Under the pieces are notes generated by a model. The model worked only from the letters and a program-made list of their open reading frames with translations. It searched no databases and was not told the DNA's origin. Positions 23,612 through 35,819 of a DNA stretch of 64,000 bases are shown here, one piece after another. The position numbers were made by a program, and so were the translations under genes. Position 1 is the first letter of the stretch; each line of letters starts with the position of its first letter. Location of the stretch: the NCBI GenBank assembly GCA_964019155.1, contig OZ025240.1, forward strand, positions 21,112,021 through 21,176,020. The letters are read 5' to 3'. Source of the DNA: Osedax fenrisi (lineage: Eukaryota; Annelida; Polychaeta; Sabellida; Siboglinidae).

Positions 23612-24130
23612 TCTCTATTTAGTCATTACACTCGTATACATCTTACTATAGTACAATACACTGCTGTAACAATAGGCATTGTATCGCTGCGGTTAGGGGT
23701 CATTGTGCACGCTTATAATTGATCACAGTAATTATATTTTAATACGTGTATATATAATATGATATATACGTATACATATTAATCTTATTATTGCATTTAT
23801 TTAACTCAATTTACTATACTAAGTTATATTTTAATTTACATATCCATAAAGTATACATATATATATATATATATGGTGTGATATTATTAGAATGTTACCA
23901 AATAGTATATAATATACTATACCAGATATTATATCATATATAGAGATTATATCCTATTACTTGTGTAAACTTATTGATATTGGGTTACATGGCTTTATTG
24001 CATAATAACCAGTTCGTCTCATCATGTCTACGTGGTGTCTGTGTGTGTATCTACTATTTGAACACAATACCTTTGTATTTCGTTGTTGATATACTTTACG
24101 TACAATTCCCCTCTCCATTATAGTTATCAC

Positions 24131-24223
24131 TTCATTGTATGTCCTTATTCATTGTATGTCCTTCTTCATTGTATATCCCTCTTCATTGAATGTCATTCTT
24201 CATGATATGTCCTTCTTCATTAT
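24131..24223. repeat. 18-bp minisatellite
   Basis: About five degenerate units of TTCATTGTATGTCCTTCT. A looser TATTACATCATACT repeat occurs at 24845-24990. Confidence 0.85.
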
Positions 24224-24299
24224 ACGAATCTTACACTATTACTCCATTAAGTAACTGCATTAAGTTATAATGAGATGCTATAGTTATAACGAGTTCATT

Positions 24300-24312
24300 A
24301 TATTATTATTAT

Positions 24313-24352
<40 letters not shown>

Positions 24353-25326
24353 ATAACATTATTATTGAATAAGTGATATACATTACATGTTAACACTAAT
24401 ACATATATTTCACGTCAATTTCTATTTCTCGAACAAAATGCACAGCTTTAACCATAGTTTATCACTGTACATATAACTTACCAGTCTATGCGATTATTAC
24501 ATATGAATATTAATAATCTGACTTCCTACTATCTCGCCAACGGCCTATAATCAATGGCTTGAAACATATAATTATTATTCTGACCACCTTACCATTGTGC
24601 AATGTACATGCATCACTTAGTATAGATCTATAGATCTATACATATATGTACCCCACTAGTGAGATATCGGCTACCTCCCATTGTCTAAGGTATACCTCAT
24701 GACATCATCCTACCTTTTGTGTTAATGATTGTTAGTAATCTCTATAGTAGTACTAGTAACCAGCTACTAAAACTGGACTAATACTGGTCTACTTCCTACA
24801 GGGAGGAGGGGGACATATATTCATAATCATAATTGTATGACCTAATACTACATATATTACTATTACATCATACTTCTATTATTTCTTAATCATATATTAC
24901 ATCATACTAAAAAGTACATCATACTCATCTATTACGTCATACTTGTATTAATGAAAGCTCCTCTATTACATCATACTCATATTACATCATACTTCTCTAT
25001 TGTTGGCTACATTTACTTTCAATATATTCATTCATATTGCATGTCAGTGTATTATTGGTTATATTTAATATTTTATTTATGTATGTTGTTTTTACATCTC
25101 TTTAAGGGCGAATTCCATACATTTTTATTTATATTTACAATAATATCATAATATTTTCTTTATATTTTCTAGTTAAATGACAATAATTCATTTATTTTAT
25201 TAAACTATATATATTATTATTATTATTAATACATTATATTTAAAGAATAATATAATATTTTTTTAGTTTAGTTAACACCCTTTTTTAATGTAGTAACATA
25301 TTTAATAACAACTACACTAATCACAG
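24300..25326. other. AT-rich spacer upstream of the 25327 gene
   Basis: TA tract at 24316-24349 and the degenerate ATTACATCATACT repeats. No exon supported. Confidence 0.4.
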
Positions 25327-25516
25327 GCACAGGTCCGCAGTTGTGTACACAGTAACCCAAGAAGTGCACCGTACCCCTCTATCGTACCCCTCTATTGTGT
25401 TATTCTACTCTACCCTAGAATACACATACCAGGGAGCTGTTTACTTTAAACAAATGACCAATACTTCCAGAATAGAGAGCATTTCGAATAGTTTGAAACA
25501 GATCAAGGATGTACTT
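25327..25516 (+). CDS. Adaptor-like gene, first recognised exon
   Basis: Exon of a gene tentatively of the FAM89/LURAP leucine-rich adaptor type. The frame is open from the acceptor-like ATCACAG at 25320-25326. The first in-frame ATG is at 25454 (MTNTSRIESISNSLKQIK), so upstream sequence may be leader, or coding if an earlier exon exists. It ends GTACTT|GTTAGT in phase 0. The residues spliced across the junction give an IKDVL-CSMRETD heptad pattern typical of a short coiled coil. From the ATG the main isoform is about 205 residues. All later exons match in phase, which is the main support. Family assignment is weak. Confidence 0.5.
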
Positions 25517-25731
25517 GTTAGTGATATTTGTTGAACATTAACCTACTTAATAACAGACTACTTAATATTGTATTGTAATAAACTATAATTATTCACGAGA
25601 TTAAAATAAATATATATTAATTTATCATAATAATTAGATTACTTATAATAATACATTTTAATATTACATTTTTAAATACAATTTATAGACTCTTTAAACA
25701 GCTAAGATTACTCTTTAATCCATCACTTTAG

Positions 25732-25824
25732 TGTTCTATGAGAGAGACTGACCTGCACTTATATGATAAACTGATTTCAATTGAATCCTCAATATGGAAA
25801 TTAAAATATGCTTCGAATAATGAG
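25732..25824 (+). CDS. Adaptor-like gene, exon 2
   Basis: Thirty-one codons between CACTTTAG|TGT and GAG|GTAAAA, phase 0 at both ends. The peptide CSMRETDLHLYDKLISIESS continues IWKLK. The spacing M..R..D..L...L..IE.SI...K resembles the conserved helix of FAM89/LURAP proteins, which in other animals bind cytoskeletal kinases. This is the best clue to identity. The hydrophobic residues fall on an alpha-helical heptad. Confidence 0.6.
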
Positions 25825-26230
25825 GTAAAACATTAAATATTTCAGAGTTTCTGAGCCATTCTTATTATTCATTAATAAAATGTTATGTCATGTTTATTTA
25901 TATATATATTATCTAATACTAAATTTGTTATTAAGATTGAATCCAATTATATAAAATTAATATTTGTATGGAAAATTATAATCTTATAAATTATAATAAT
26001 CATAAGAAATGAATCGTATACATTAACTTTAAAATAAACCACATTTCTTACTAAATCTATAATCAGACTAATATATATCACCTTTTTATATTCTAATAAT
26101 GTATGTATTACATAAGTATTGCATAATTATTATACAAGTATTATGACATGTAATCTAACACCAGTAGAGCTACACTAATACACTGCTAAACACTGGCTCC
26201 CCAATTCAATATTGCCTCCTCGACTAATAG

Positions 26231-26311
26231 ATTGAACAGAATAGCCACCTTCACAGACACAACACTCTGCAATCTTCACTATCAGACGACTCAGGATACC
26301 TCTATATGGAG
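26231..26311 (+). CDS. Adaptor-like gene, exon 3
   Basis: Twenty-seven codons after the acceptor GACTAATAG|ATT. The TAG just before is in frame, so the exon cannot extend further 5'. The donor is GAG|GTTAGG, phase 0. The peptide ends LQSSLSDDSGYLYME, a serine/acidic stretch that could be phosphorylated, similar in character to the tail after the helix in FAM89 proteins. The following intron has a GC-box-like GGGGGCGTGG and ATGAGTCAT. Confidence 0.6.
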
Positions 26312-27374
26312 GTTAGGGGGCGTGGCCTAATGAGTCATAGTTCTTACACTCACCACTATTATTATATATGCCAATATATCATGTATTATGTTCAATTCAA
26401 TTGGTATGCTACTTGTTATGTTACAACTTGATATCTCTTTAGTACTGTGACCTATAACCTGTGTACTATTATGTATTTGTATGTCTATATTTGATATAAA
26501 TGATATGATCCTCGTATGACTTATATAATTATAAGGTTATCATTATATATTTTTATATTATATTTATTTTTAATTGAAGCATAGATTAAAATAAATATAA
26601 TATAAAAATAGAGTATATATACTCTTCCATAAGCTCTTAAATATAACTATTATATTTCGTACAGTAAACCCTACCTATATTACCGATATCACTAATGATT
26701 ATGCAGTGTTCAAGTAGTGTTCTATGTATATCATTAATGTAGTATTACTTCTACATTATCTATTTGCAGATTACTCATATATACACACATTCTGGAAGTT
26801 TTTTTATATTCTCACTTATAGTTTGCACAGCCTATCCAACGAACAATCATATAACATTGCCTAATAAGGACTTTACATTGATTGCTAATCTGATAAAATC
26901 ATAAACATTAGTTAATACATTCTTTTATGTTTCCAGATTTTAGTATTCCACTTTTTTTATATAATACATGTAATAATTGTTATATTATAAATTGGTATTA
27001 TTAATACACTATTAATTGTATTGCTATGTCTATATTTTTGGCTATATAAATACCTAAATGTAAATTTAATTAATATTTAATAAATCTATATAAATTGTAC
27101 ATAACATTGATATACAGTGGATTATAGATAATAAATAATGGTATTTCGTTGTGTATGCATGTGTATTTGTGTATTTATAGATGTTATTTACCATCTAATA
27201 TACACATTTCATAAATACTTTGAATTAACAAATACGAATTATAAAAAATAAAGTAATAAATATAGTACTGCAATGTACAACTATAATGCTATCTACGTGT
27301 TCGTAGTTTACTATTCTTACTGTCTTTGTAAACTACTAGTTATAATCTATTTATATCTCAATAGTCAATTTAAA

Positions 27375-27416
<42 letters not shown>

Positions 27417-27627
27417 TTTAATACAATATATTCACTATTACGGTACATAATACACATGTAAGTTAATGTATTTTTTATAATATATTATAACAATATCTCT
27501 ATTTTTATTTCCTTTATATTATAAATATAGTGTGTACAATTAAATTAACCATATAATAATCAATATGATATATTAAATGTATTATATAATAACTAATATA
27601 TTAATAAGTTGTTGTGATTGCCTTTAG

Positions 27628-27734
27628 GAACTCGACTCCTCCAGTGATTACAATAGAAGTTACAGAACTATAATGAGAGGAGAAAGTGAGCCGAGGGATA
27701 CGTCCTTATTTAAAGTTGATATGTCCTTTTCTAG
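27628..27734 (+). CDS. Adaptor-like gene, exon 4
   Basis: Acceptor TGCCTTTAG|GAA, phase 0. The peptide ELDSSSDYNRSYRTIMRGES is polar and serine-rich. Two donors fit. TTTTCTAG|GTTTCC at 27734 (phase 2) joins the exon at 28123. AGAAA|GTGAGC at 27685 (phase 1) would join an acceptor before 28098 instead. Both keep the same downstream frame, so alternative splicing or either form alone is possible. Confidence 0.5.
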
Positions 27735-28122
27735 GTTTCCATCTTACTTCCACGAAATATTATTAATTATGCACCACTCTATATATATACATATGAAGTC
27801 TGTACAGTTTTAATGTAACATGGGTGTGTACATGTGTATCATTGATTGTATATAACTATTATAATGTAATTGCAATATTAACATTACCCTAAATAATGTG
27901 TTAATGATAACTATGACAAGATGATCTCGGCCTATTCGACATGAAATACGTAATCATTATTATAGGTATCATGTATAACCAATATATAGTAATATTGTGC
28001 TTAATATAGCATACATTATTATATAATATATCTAATAAGCGTGTATTACCATAAAGTGTATCGCAATAAACGAATTAATACTATATTGCTCGTATAGATT
28101 ATTACACCTGTCACTCCAATAG

Positions 28123-28396
28123 TTCTCCGACACAACTGGATCATCATCCACAACAACAACAACAACAACAACAGAACCAGCCTCCGCCATCGATACCCAC
28201 TCTAAACACGCATCGCTTGCCCGGTTCAGTAGTAGTAGTGGAAGAGGAGGATGATGAGGTGGAGGCGGAGGAGGAGGATGGGGAGGAGGAGGAGGAAGCT
28301 GACGATACATCCAACAACGAACGTTTCCTCAGCATACTACGACTACGGACGGGCAGTAATCGCCAGCGAGACATCCGAAGAGAGATATTCATCTGA
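28123..28396 (+). CDS. Adaptor-like gene, exon 5 with polyQ, acidic tail and stop
   Basis: Starts after CACTCCAATAG. It encodes a run of eight glutamines, a proline-rich linker, a valine run, a long glutamate/aspartate-rich stretch and a basic end (RLRTGSNRQRDIRREIFI), then TGA at 28394-28396. The sequence is far more GC-rich than the flanks. AATAAA at 28658-28663 follows. A donor-like GGCA|GTAATC at 28355 (phase 1) fits exon 29363, suggesting an alternative longer form. The minus strand gives serine and cysteine runs that are only shadows of these codon repeats. Confidence 0.6.
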
Positions 28397-28657
28397 CCCC
28401 TGCTGTCTGATTACATGACAAGTGCTTGACCAGTGCCGCCATCACAATTGTATCTCACCAAGTTTACAATCATTTTCATTTATTGGAAAAATATACACTC
28501 CAAATATGTATATCTATCTATATATATATTACAATTATTTGATATTTATATTGGTCGACGAATTAATAATTTTTACCAGCATGTATTATTATTTTATTAT
28601 TTTTATAATATACACTTATATAATATACGCATTATATAATCTATAATGAGTTCTTTC

Positions 28658-28663
28658 AATAAA
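28658..28663 (+). terminator. Polyadenylation signal AATAAA
   Basis: Canonical hexamer about 260 bases after the stop at 28396, consistent with a short 3' untranslated region for the adaptor-like gene. Confidence 0.5.
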
Positions 28664-28669
28664 TACGTA

Positions 28670-29362
28670 TCTAATATAATGTATTGACAATGATAGTCTC
28701 AAAGTATACTATAGATGTACAGAGGTTATCTCAGTATAACTCCATTATTATGTTCTTTTTTATTATTTATATGTGCACATATCTTTTGATATAAATTCGT
28801 AAAATACAATTAATGTAATAAATAAATATACATAATTTAAATATAATTTATTATGTATATATGTGATGGTGTTTGTGAATTGGATAGCTGCTCCGTTGTG
28901 TAATACTCTGTCCATGTTTATTATACCTGCACTGTTCCATATTGGTTCTCTTCATAATCTATATAGTATATAACACATTATTAATAAGTTGTAATATATA
29001 ATTATATTTATAATTGATAATGATACTAATTCAATGGATATGTGCATCTTTAATACTAGCTATTTGGGTTTAATATTTAAGTTTATGTGGTGTCATTCGT
29101 TGCGTCATATAATTACTGAGAAATTTAAGTATTAAAGCTTTTTGTTGCATCATTAATATATTAAAATATCAAATACAATATGAATTTTGTTAATGTATAT
29201 TTTAAATATGTTTTATTAAGGGTTAAGAAATATTTAACACACAAATATGACTATTATTATCTGTGATAGGTCAATTTAATTTACTTACTTTTCTTAAAAA
29301 AATTTCTTTAATTATTTTATAATATTTTATTTAAATTCTATATAATTTCCTAAAAATTACAG
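28670..29362. other. AT-rich interval with weak open segments
   Basis: Short open pieces (for example NWIAAPLCNTLSMF near 28880, and MDMCIFNTSYLGL near 29036) lack a convincing splice pair. Not called as genes. Confidence 0.3.
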
Positions 29363-29479
29363 ATACCATCTGCATCACAACATCATGCATCACTGTTTCG
29401 AACGATATGGTGTTATTTGAGAATACAAAAAATAATCAAAAATCACCTAAAATAAAAAATGATTCAATTCATCAAAATG
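29363..29479 (+). CDS. Candidate downstream exon (phase 1-1)
   Basis: Between ATTACAG|AT and AATG|GTAATT, phase 1 at both ends, an open frame reads ITTSCITVSNDMVLFENTKN and ends SIHQN. It could be an alternative 3' exon of the adaptor-like gene (spliced from 28355) or part of a separate gene whose 5' exons were not found. Composition is lysine/asparagine/serine-rich. Confidence 0.4.
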
Positions 29480-29899
29480 GTAATTAAATATATTTAATCA
29501 GTTCTATAGAAATTATAAATCAATTGTATGATAGTAAACTTTATAATAATTTGATCAAACTAAACGTATGAAAAACATTTCACTCTCTCATGATAATTGT
29601 ATTAGTATAATTATATAAGTATACGTCACTTAAAATATGTAAGTAGGTACCTATCTATCTTATTTCAATCCTAATAAATGAAAAGTAGCTAAGTACATGT
29701 AAATTGTATTTTTTCTGGATTACAAATGTAAATATTGTTTAAAAATTAAAAATAAACTATCACCATCTAGAATGCTAGAGGTACTAGCTCAGTTAATTTA
29801 GTATACATCATATAATTAATTAATAATAAATCATTAAACAATTCAAATGGTAAATATCTTAACATATTTACACATGATATCAATCATCATCTTAAATAG

Positions 29900-29943
29900 C
29901 GATCATGAATATGAAAGTGTGTGAGCTGATTAAGTTTGTTGTG
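29900..29943 (+). CDS. Candidate exon following 29479
   Basis: Acceptor TTAAATAG|CG and donor GTG|GTATGT bound 14 codons (IMNMKVCELIKFVV). Phase 1 start matches the exon ending at 29479, and phase 0 end fits 31492. Very short, so support comes from the phase chain only. Confidence 0.33.
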
Positions 29944-29976
29944 GTATGTATGATTTATAAGTAAGTTATAAAAGAT

Positions 29977-30026
<50 letters not shown>

Positions 30027-30403
30027 TGTTGTAATGTAAGGCATATAGAATAGTCAGTATAATATAGATTAAATATAGGTATAACTCAATATAAAAAAAA
30101 CTATTTAGTCTAGTTAATAAGAATGAATGAAGTACAAAAGTAAAGAATTATAATATTTAAGTTGAGATAATTGGAAATGGGTTTGGAATCACGTGATGAG
30201 CTTTATTAATACAAATATTTAAGAATATAAATAATTTTAAAGAGTTAAATGATGAAGTTAGAATGTGACAGTTATACATATGAAAAAGAGAACAGGTCTT
30301 ATGATTTTAAAAGATTTTGTAGAGTTAATTTCTATACATTAAGAATGGAATCAATATAATTGAATTTCGGAAAATGGAATTTAAGTTATTATTAAATTAG
30401 GTA

Positions 30404-31320
30404 AAGGAAAGTAACCGAATAGGGACACTCTCCGTATCTCAGAAATCATAAATCCTAAAAAAAATGTTTAATGAATAAAATATTCATAATTATATAAATA
30501 GTCTAAAAAAGTATTTTTTATTTTTTCATTATTCAAAATATTAATGATGTATCCAATAAACTGATTTTTTTATTAGGTTTTTAAATTTATGAAAAAAAAT
30601 GTCAATTCAAAACCTTCTCAAGAATATACAAATGTATCGATATAACACTATATTATTAAAAAATTAAGCATTTTAAAAATTATATATATAATTTCTATAT
30701 TTGTTATAAAATAGTCATTAAGTTATAAGCAATCTAGAGATCATATAAGCAAGACCTCCTATAACCTCGAGGTTATAGGAGGTCTTGATATAAGTCCCTA
30801 ATACGGATACTATATATGTCTTAATACGGAAACCATATAACCAATCAGCGCGCAGCATATAAACTATTATGATTTTCATAAAAATCGCATGCGTTATAAT
30901 ATTAATACCACCAATAAAGCTAAATCTAAAATGTGTATTATTTAGATACTTAATTGTATTATTATTTAGAAAAATAATCAAAATTATTAACTAATTAAAT
31001 TAGAATAAATTATTCATAAAATTAATTAGGTATAAATGATGTAATTGTAATTTATTTGATTGATTCATCAATAATATATAGTTTATATAGTGGTATTTAG
31101 TGTGTCCGTATTATAACACAGGGTGTCCGAATTCGGACACCCATGTGTATGAATTTAAATTTATATTATATGGAATTAAAAGATTTAATAAAATTTTAAA
31201 ATTACAATAATATTTATAATCATATAATATTAACATATTGTAATTTTAAAATAAAAATAATGAGATATAAAATATTAAGATAATTTATTGTTAAAGTGTC
31301 CGTATCAAGTTACTTTCCCC
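30404..31320. mobile_element. TA-flanked inverted-repeat element, family A, copy 2
   Basis: A 917-base copy in the same orientation as the one at 3516, with ends AAGGAAAGTAACCGAATAGG and CAAGTTACTTTCCCC and TA outside both. The interior is clearly colinear. It differs by a 38-base palindrome with a 7-base duplication at 30743-30794. No coding. It lies between candidate exons 29900 and 31492. Confidence 0.85.
30743..30794. mobile_element. 38-bp perfect palindrome with ATATAAG duplication
   Basis: CAAGACCTCCTATAACCTC and its exact complement stand head to head with no loop (30750-30787). ATATAAG flanks it on both sides (30743-30749 and 30788-30794). The other copy of the host element has ATATAAG only once at this place (near 3821) and no palindrome, so this is a real insertion with target duplication. 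Confidence 0.7.
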
Positions 31321-31491
31321 TAATATTAATATTTGATAAGATTGCAAAAATATAGGAATTAAGGTGAGATATGAATGTTTTTGTAATTAATATAATTCAG
31401 TGTATATTTGGTTGAGGTGTCTTTTCTAATGTTGTTGTTTATCAAATATAATGGTTATGTATGATGTGCGACGATTATAGACCTACATCAG

Positions 31492-31527
31492 AATCCTAGT
31501 GATAAGTCAGCTGTCAGTATAATGTGA
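31492..31527 (+). CDS. Candidate terminal exon after 29943
   Basis: Acceptor CTACATCAG|AAT, then NPSDKSAVSIM and TGA, phase 0 as required. Only 11 codons. Plausible end of the longer isoform or of a separate gene. Confidence 0.25.
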   Translation, partial: NPSDKSAVSIM

Positions 31528-31638
31528 TAAGTAGACCTATACCTTAAAAATATATACGGGAGGTCTACATAGTAGATTATAAAAGGGGATAGTGTAAAGT
31601 ATTATTAGAATATATATAAGGGATTATCTCATTATTGA

Positions 31639-32143
31639 CCCAGTAAACTAAAATTAGATAATGTTGGATAATTTCAGATAAATCAAAGATAATTTGAGAA
31701 AATGTGTCTAACTCAATAAATACAGATAATAGGGAGATATTTTGAGAAAAATTATATAGGTAATTAGTATATAAAGTTAGATAATTTGAGAACATTTTAC
31801 CAACTCAATAAATACCGATAAAATTGAGATCTTTTAAGAACAATTATCTATAATTAGATAAAAATGCCTAATATTTACACTCCGATAATTGTGAGATATG
31901 TTGAGACAAATTCTTTTGTTATGATAATACCAGGAAGAGGTTATAGATAATTTATCTCAAATTCTACATATAATATTTGACAATTTGTTAGATAAATTAT
32001 CTCATATGGTGGAAAATGTATCTCAAATTGTATCGCTAATAGGTATCAGGCGACTATCTGGCGAAATGTCGTAATTTTAATCATCAATTTACTGGATAAA
32101 AAGTAGATATTGGCTGGCAATTATCTGATTTTGGTTTACTGGG
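31639..32143. mobile_element. Inverted-repeat element with CCCAGTAAAC ends
   Basis: CCCAGTAAACTAAAATTAGA at the left is matched by CTGATTTTGGTTTACTGGG at the right. The left half holds two tandem copies of an about 103-base unit containing AGATAATTTGAGAA and ACTCAATAAATACC blocks. Non-coding. The target duplication is at most two bases (GA). Confidence 0.6.
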
Positions 32144-33785
32144 GAGTTTACGTAAAAGTGAAATAAAGTAAATTCCGGGTCAAGTTTTAGTTTGGAAACT
32201 AATATAACCTTTACACACATGTAGTCATATCATATTAAGTAAATCCTCCCCATTTTTCGATACAGACACAAATACGGTATATAATTTGTCTTCCTCTATT
32301 CCGAGAACTGTTGTTCATTGTTTTATTGTTATTTTTGTTATTGTTGTTATTTTTGTATTTCCATATTTGTTATATTATATTACGAGAAATTAAATATGTA
32401 TAGAGAAATTGATGACGGCCGAGGAATCAACAGAGTGATATAATCAAGATAAATAATAATATATACGAGAAATTACAAGTGATTTAGTTAATGGAAAGAT
32501 CACAGGGGTAGTAGGAGTTTAGGTTAATATGCCTAATATGTTACTGATACATAAGATTCTAAATATATTATAGTTGAGAAGCTTTATTAATTTTAGTAAT
32601 ATGACTAGATATATCAAAATCGAATACAACTTAAAGATTGATAGCTTATTTGTAATGTAGGATAATATGTTTATTAGTAAAGTAAAAGGACGATATGGGG
32701 AATTTTTTATTATGTTAAGAAGGGCACTAAAAGTATTTAGTAGAAGAATTTTGATGAGAAGTCAGTGTTTAATAGAGATCGCAATTTCAATAGTTGAGAA
32801 AGGGAGATAATATTTAGAGTATTAGAGTTGAATATATGATAGTATATGCTAATAAATTCCAGGAAATTATTATGTAATACACCGCATAGGTATTATATAT
32901 ATATATGGATAACAGAAGTAGGCTCAAAACAGTAGGGGTGTAATCAATAGAGAAATCTAAGTATTTTATAGAATGAAAAATGTTATTATTACAACATTGT
33001 GTAGGCCTAATATGATTTATTTTCATTTATAACCATTATAAAAACCTAATGTAAATAAATACTACTATATATGCAACCTACTATATATCCTACTATATAT
33101 ATATAGGTTACCTAGTATATAGTTATATATTTATTTAAATATATAATATAGTAAATAGTATAATATAAACTATATCTACATATATTTATAGTGAAATTTG
33201 ATATTATCGTTTTATTATCAGAATTATTCCCCCCTTTCTCTATATATATATGTCAAATTGTAATGTTATTAAAAACTTTATTGTATTGAATTGTAGTTAA
33301 TTTAGAGATAATAATAAGGATGTACTAGTATCTTATCTAGCAACTATTATATAAATAAGGATTTTTCTAGAAATAGTATCTATTTTTATTTCACGCCTAT
33401 CCAAATATATTTTTATAATCATTATTAATATTAAAATAATAACCATATATACTATATATACTATACTATATACTATATTATATAGTATACTATAGTATAG
33501 TTCTTATAGAGATCTATAGTATCTATAGATATAATATATGCCACTGTAATTAATTTGTGAATTAATGAAATAGTGTGAACCTACTGTGCCATCTGTACAG
33601 AAAAGTATTTATTTATAATTCTAATTGTATGTAATCTATCAACAATGTATACCTATAACTATAGTCCTACCTAATGAATTGAATTCAATTTTGATTAACA
33701 CATATGAATATGGAACTTTTTTTAATGTCGTAGTGTGAATAATATAATATATAAGTTTAAATATATATATGCATGCATGCATTCT
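32144..33785. other. AT-rich spacer and 3' flank of the 33786 exon
   Basis: No exon recognised between 32144 and 33600. TTTATT motifs near 33608-33616 give polyadenylation signals on the minus strand for the exon ending at 33786. Confidence 0.4.
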
Positions 33786-33897
33786 TCAATATAAACTTGT
33801 ATTTGTATCCGTAATATCCGGAGTTGCTAGAGCTGGGACTACCGGCTCAAATTCTTGTCTATAAGGTGTAACAGGTTTCGCTGTGAAGAGCGACGTT
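33786..33897 (-). CDS. Terminal exon of a minus-strand gene
   Basis: On the minus strand, acceptor CCCTCATAG|A begins a frame reading TSLFTAKPVTPYRQEFEPVV, then PALATPDITDTNTSLY and TGA (33786-33788), phase 2. The peptide is proline/threonine-rich and acidic with no membrane span, like a cytoplasmic tail. It joins in phase to a mini first exon at 36379-36401, giving about 44 residues. Another possibility is that it is the distal tail exon of the tetraspanin-like gene upstream, whose exon at 41206 has a spare donor. No linking exon was found, and family is unknown. Confidence 0.5.
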
Positions 33898-33949
33898 CTA
33901 TGAGGGGATTATAATATTATTAGCTATTTGTGTCGAATTAGGCATATGA

Positions 33950-33984
<35 letters not shown>

Positions 33985-34050
33985 AACACACATGAGATAA
34001 TATTTATAGCAAATTCCATGGAAATCCTGCAACATCTATTATAATCATAT

Positions 34051-35340
34051 ATGCACCAACAAATTCTAGAAGATGAAGTTATAAACAAATTCCATGATGA
34101 CCTTAGAATAACCATAGAAACTATACCATATCACAATGTCCTAATCATTATTGGAGATTTCAATGCAAGGATAGGGAAAGATGACGGGAATTTTACATGT
34201 CATCAAGAAACAAATAAAAATGGTGTATTCTTAAAATATATTATAAATGAAAAATAATTAGTAATAACATATACCTGTTTTCAAAAGAAGTTGAATAAAC
34301 TTTGGACATATATGGATCCGTGCTGATCGCAATAGAAAGTATTAAGGTACCTGGGAATTAATAAATGAAATAACTGGTAGAAAACAACTAAAAAAGAATG
34401 ATTAAAGGAAAAAGATCCAAAAGAATATCTACAAACTTGGTACAAATATTTTCAGGATTTATTAGGCAAACCACCCCAAATAAAATTATAATACAAGTTA
34501 TAACATATCTAGACATGGAGCTTTTGAAATGAATGAGTAAAAGTTGGCAACAGAGGTAATCATAGAAGGTAAAAACTGTGATTTTGATGAAATACGGTCA
34601 GAAGTATTACAATTATGCAATATCTATGAAATTATCCTCTACTTCTGTAACAAAGTAATATTAGATCAAATGAAGCCAAATCAATGGTCAATTTTGAATA
34701 TAATTCCAATACCCAAAAAGGGAGATCTTATCAAGGTAGTAATTATCATGGTAGGTATCCTATAAATATTAGTTCATTAGTACGACAACTTATAATCGTA
34801 TGATAATTAATAGAATTAAAACTCACATAGATGGTCATATAATGACAAATAAAAATGGTTTCAGAAGTGACAGAACAATAAGCAGTCAAATACTAGTATT
34901 CAGACGACTTATTGGGGGAGTTAAAAATAATAATATAGAAGCAACCCCGATATTCATTGACTTCAAGAAAGCAGGTGTTACTATACATAAAGGGTAAATG
35001 CCTATGAAGCTAAAGCTTACGGGATACCGAAGGAGTTGGTGACGGCTATAAGCATACTGTATGTAGATACTACTGCCAAGGTCATTGCACCCGATGGAGA
35101 AACGGAAACTTTCAATATTATAGGTGGTGTTTTACAAGGAGATACGTTATCTCCATAACTTTTTGTCATAGTTATCTATTATGTTATGAGAACAGCTCTA
35201 CTGAGAAGGGAAGATAAGCTAGGTTTCCAACTATGGAAAAGAAAAAGCAGAAGAGTACCACCCTCACTGTTACATATATGGACTTCGCTAATGATATTGC
35301 ATTAGTAAGTGAAGGTATCAAAGAAGCCCAATAGATGCTC
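34051..35340 (+). pseudogene. RTE-type LINE fragment: endonuclease and RT up to the active site
   Basis: A 5' portion of an RTE-class element on the plus strand. The endonuclease motif IIIGDFNARIGK is at about 34150, RT approach motifs IPIPKKGD at 34710 and NGFRSDRTISSQILVFRRLI at 34854 onwards, then FIDFKKA (first aspartate motif) at 34955, and YGIPKELVTAIS and GVLQGDTLSP near 35010-35155. An FADD-equivalent region (shifted to FANDIA) is near 35285. Frameshifts and stops kill it. It stops at EGIKEAQ beside a TA tract at 35344, so its 3' half is missing. The fragment at 54950 begins at almost the same protein position. Confidence 0.8.
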
Positions 35341-35342
35341 AC

Positions 35343-35392
<50 letters not shown>

Positions 35393-35592
35393 TATGACAG
35401 GGTAGGATAGTTATTTTATAACATTAATATATTAAAAAATACCCTCACTATTGTACAATGGAATAAGAAAATAAATAACCCAAAACAAAATAGAAGAAAA
35501 CTAAACATAATATCACGATATAATAAATACAAATGCTAATTAATAATATGAAACGGTTAATTATGATTTAAATAATTATTTAGTTCATTAGA

Positions 35593-35638
<46 letters not shown>

Positions 35639-35819
35639 CTATGATATATATTGGTATTGATATTAGATAACTTACGTAGACAGAACTCTTTCGAAAACCA
35701 TACGTTGAATTTCACTTATTATTACCGTCCCATTATAAATGAGTGTCAACTATATATTTTAATATATGATTATATATATATATATATATATGTGATTATA
35801 TAATATATATGATTATATT

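Noticed and set aside
28144..28392. Minus-strand serine-, threonine- and cysteine-run frames
   Set aside because: They are shadows of the CAA, GTA and GAG codon runs of the plus-strand exon.
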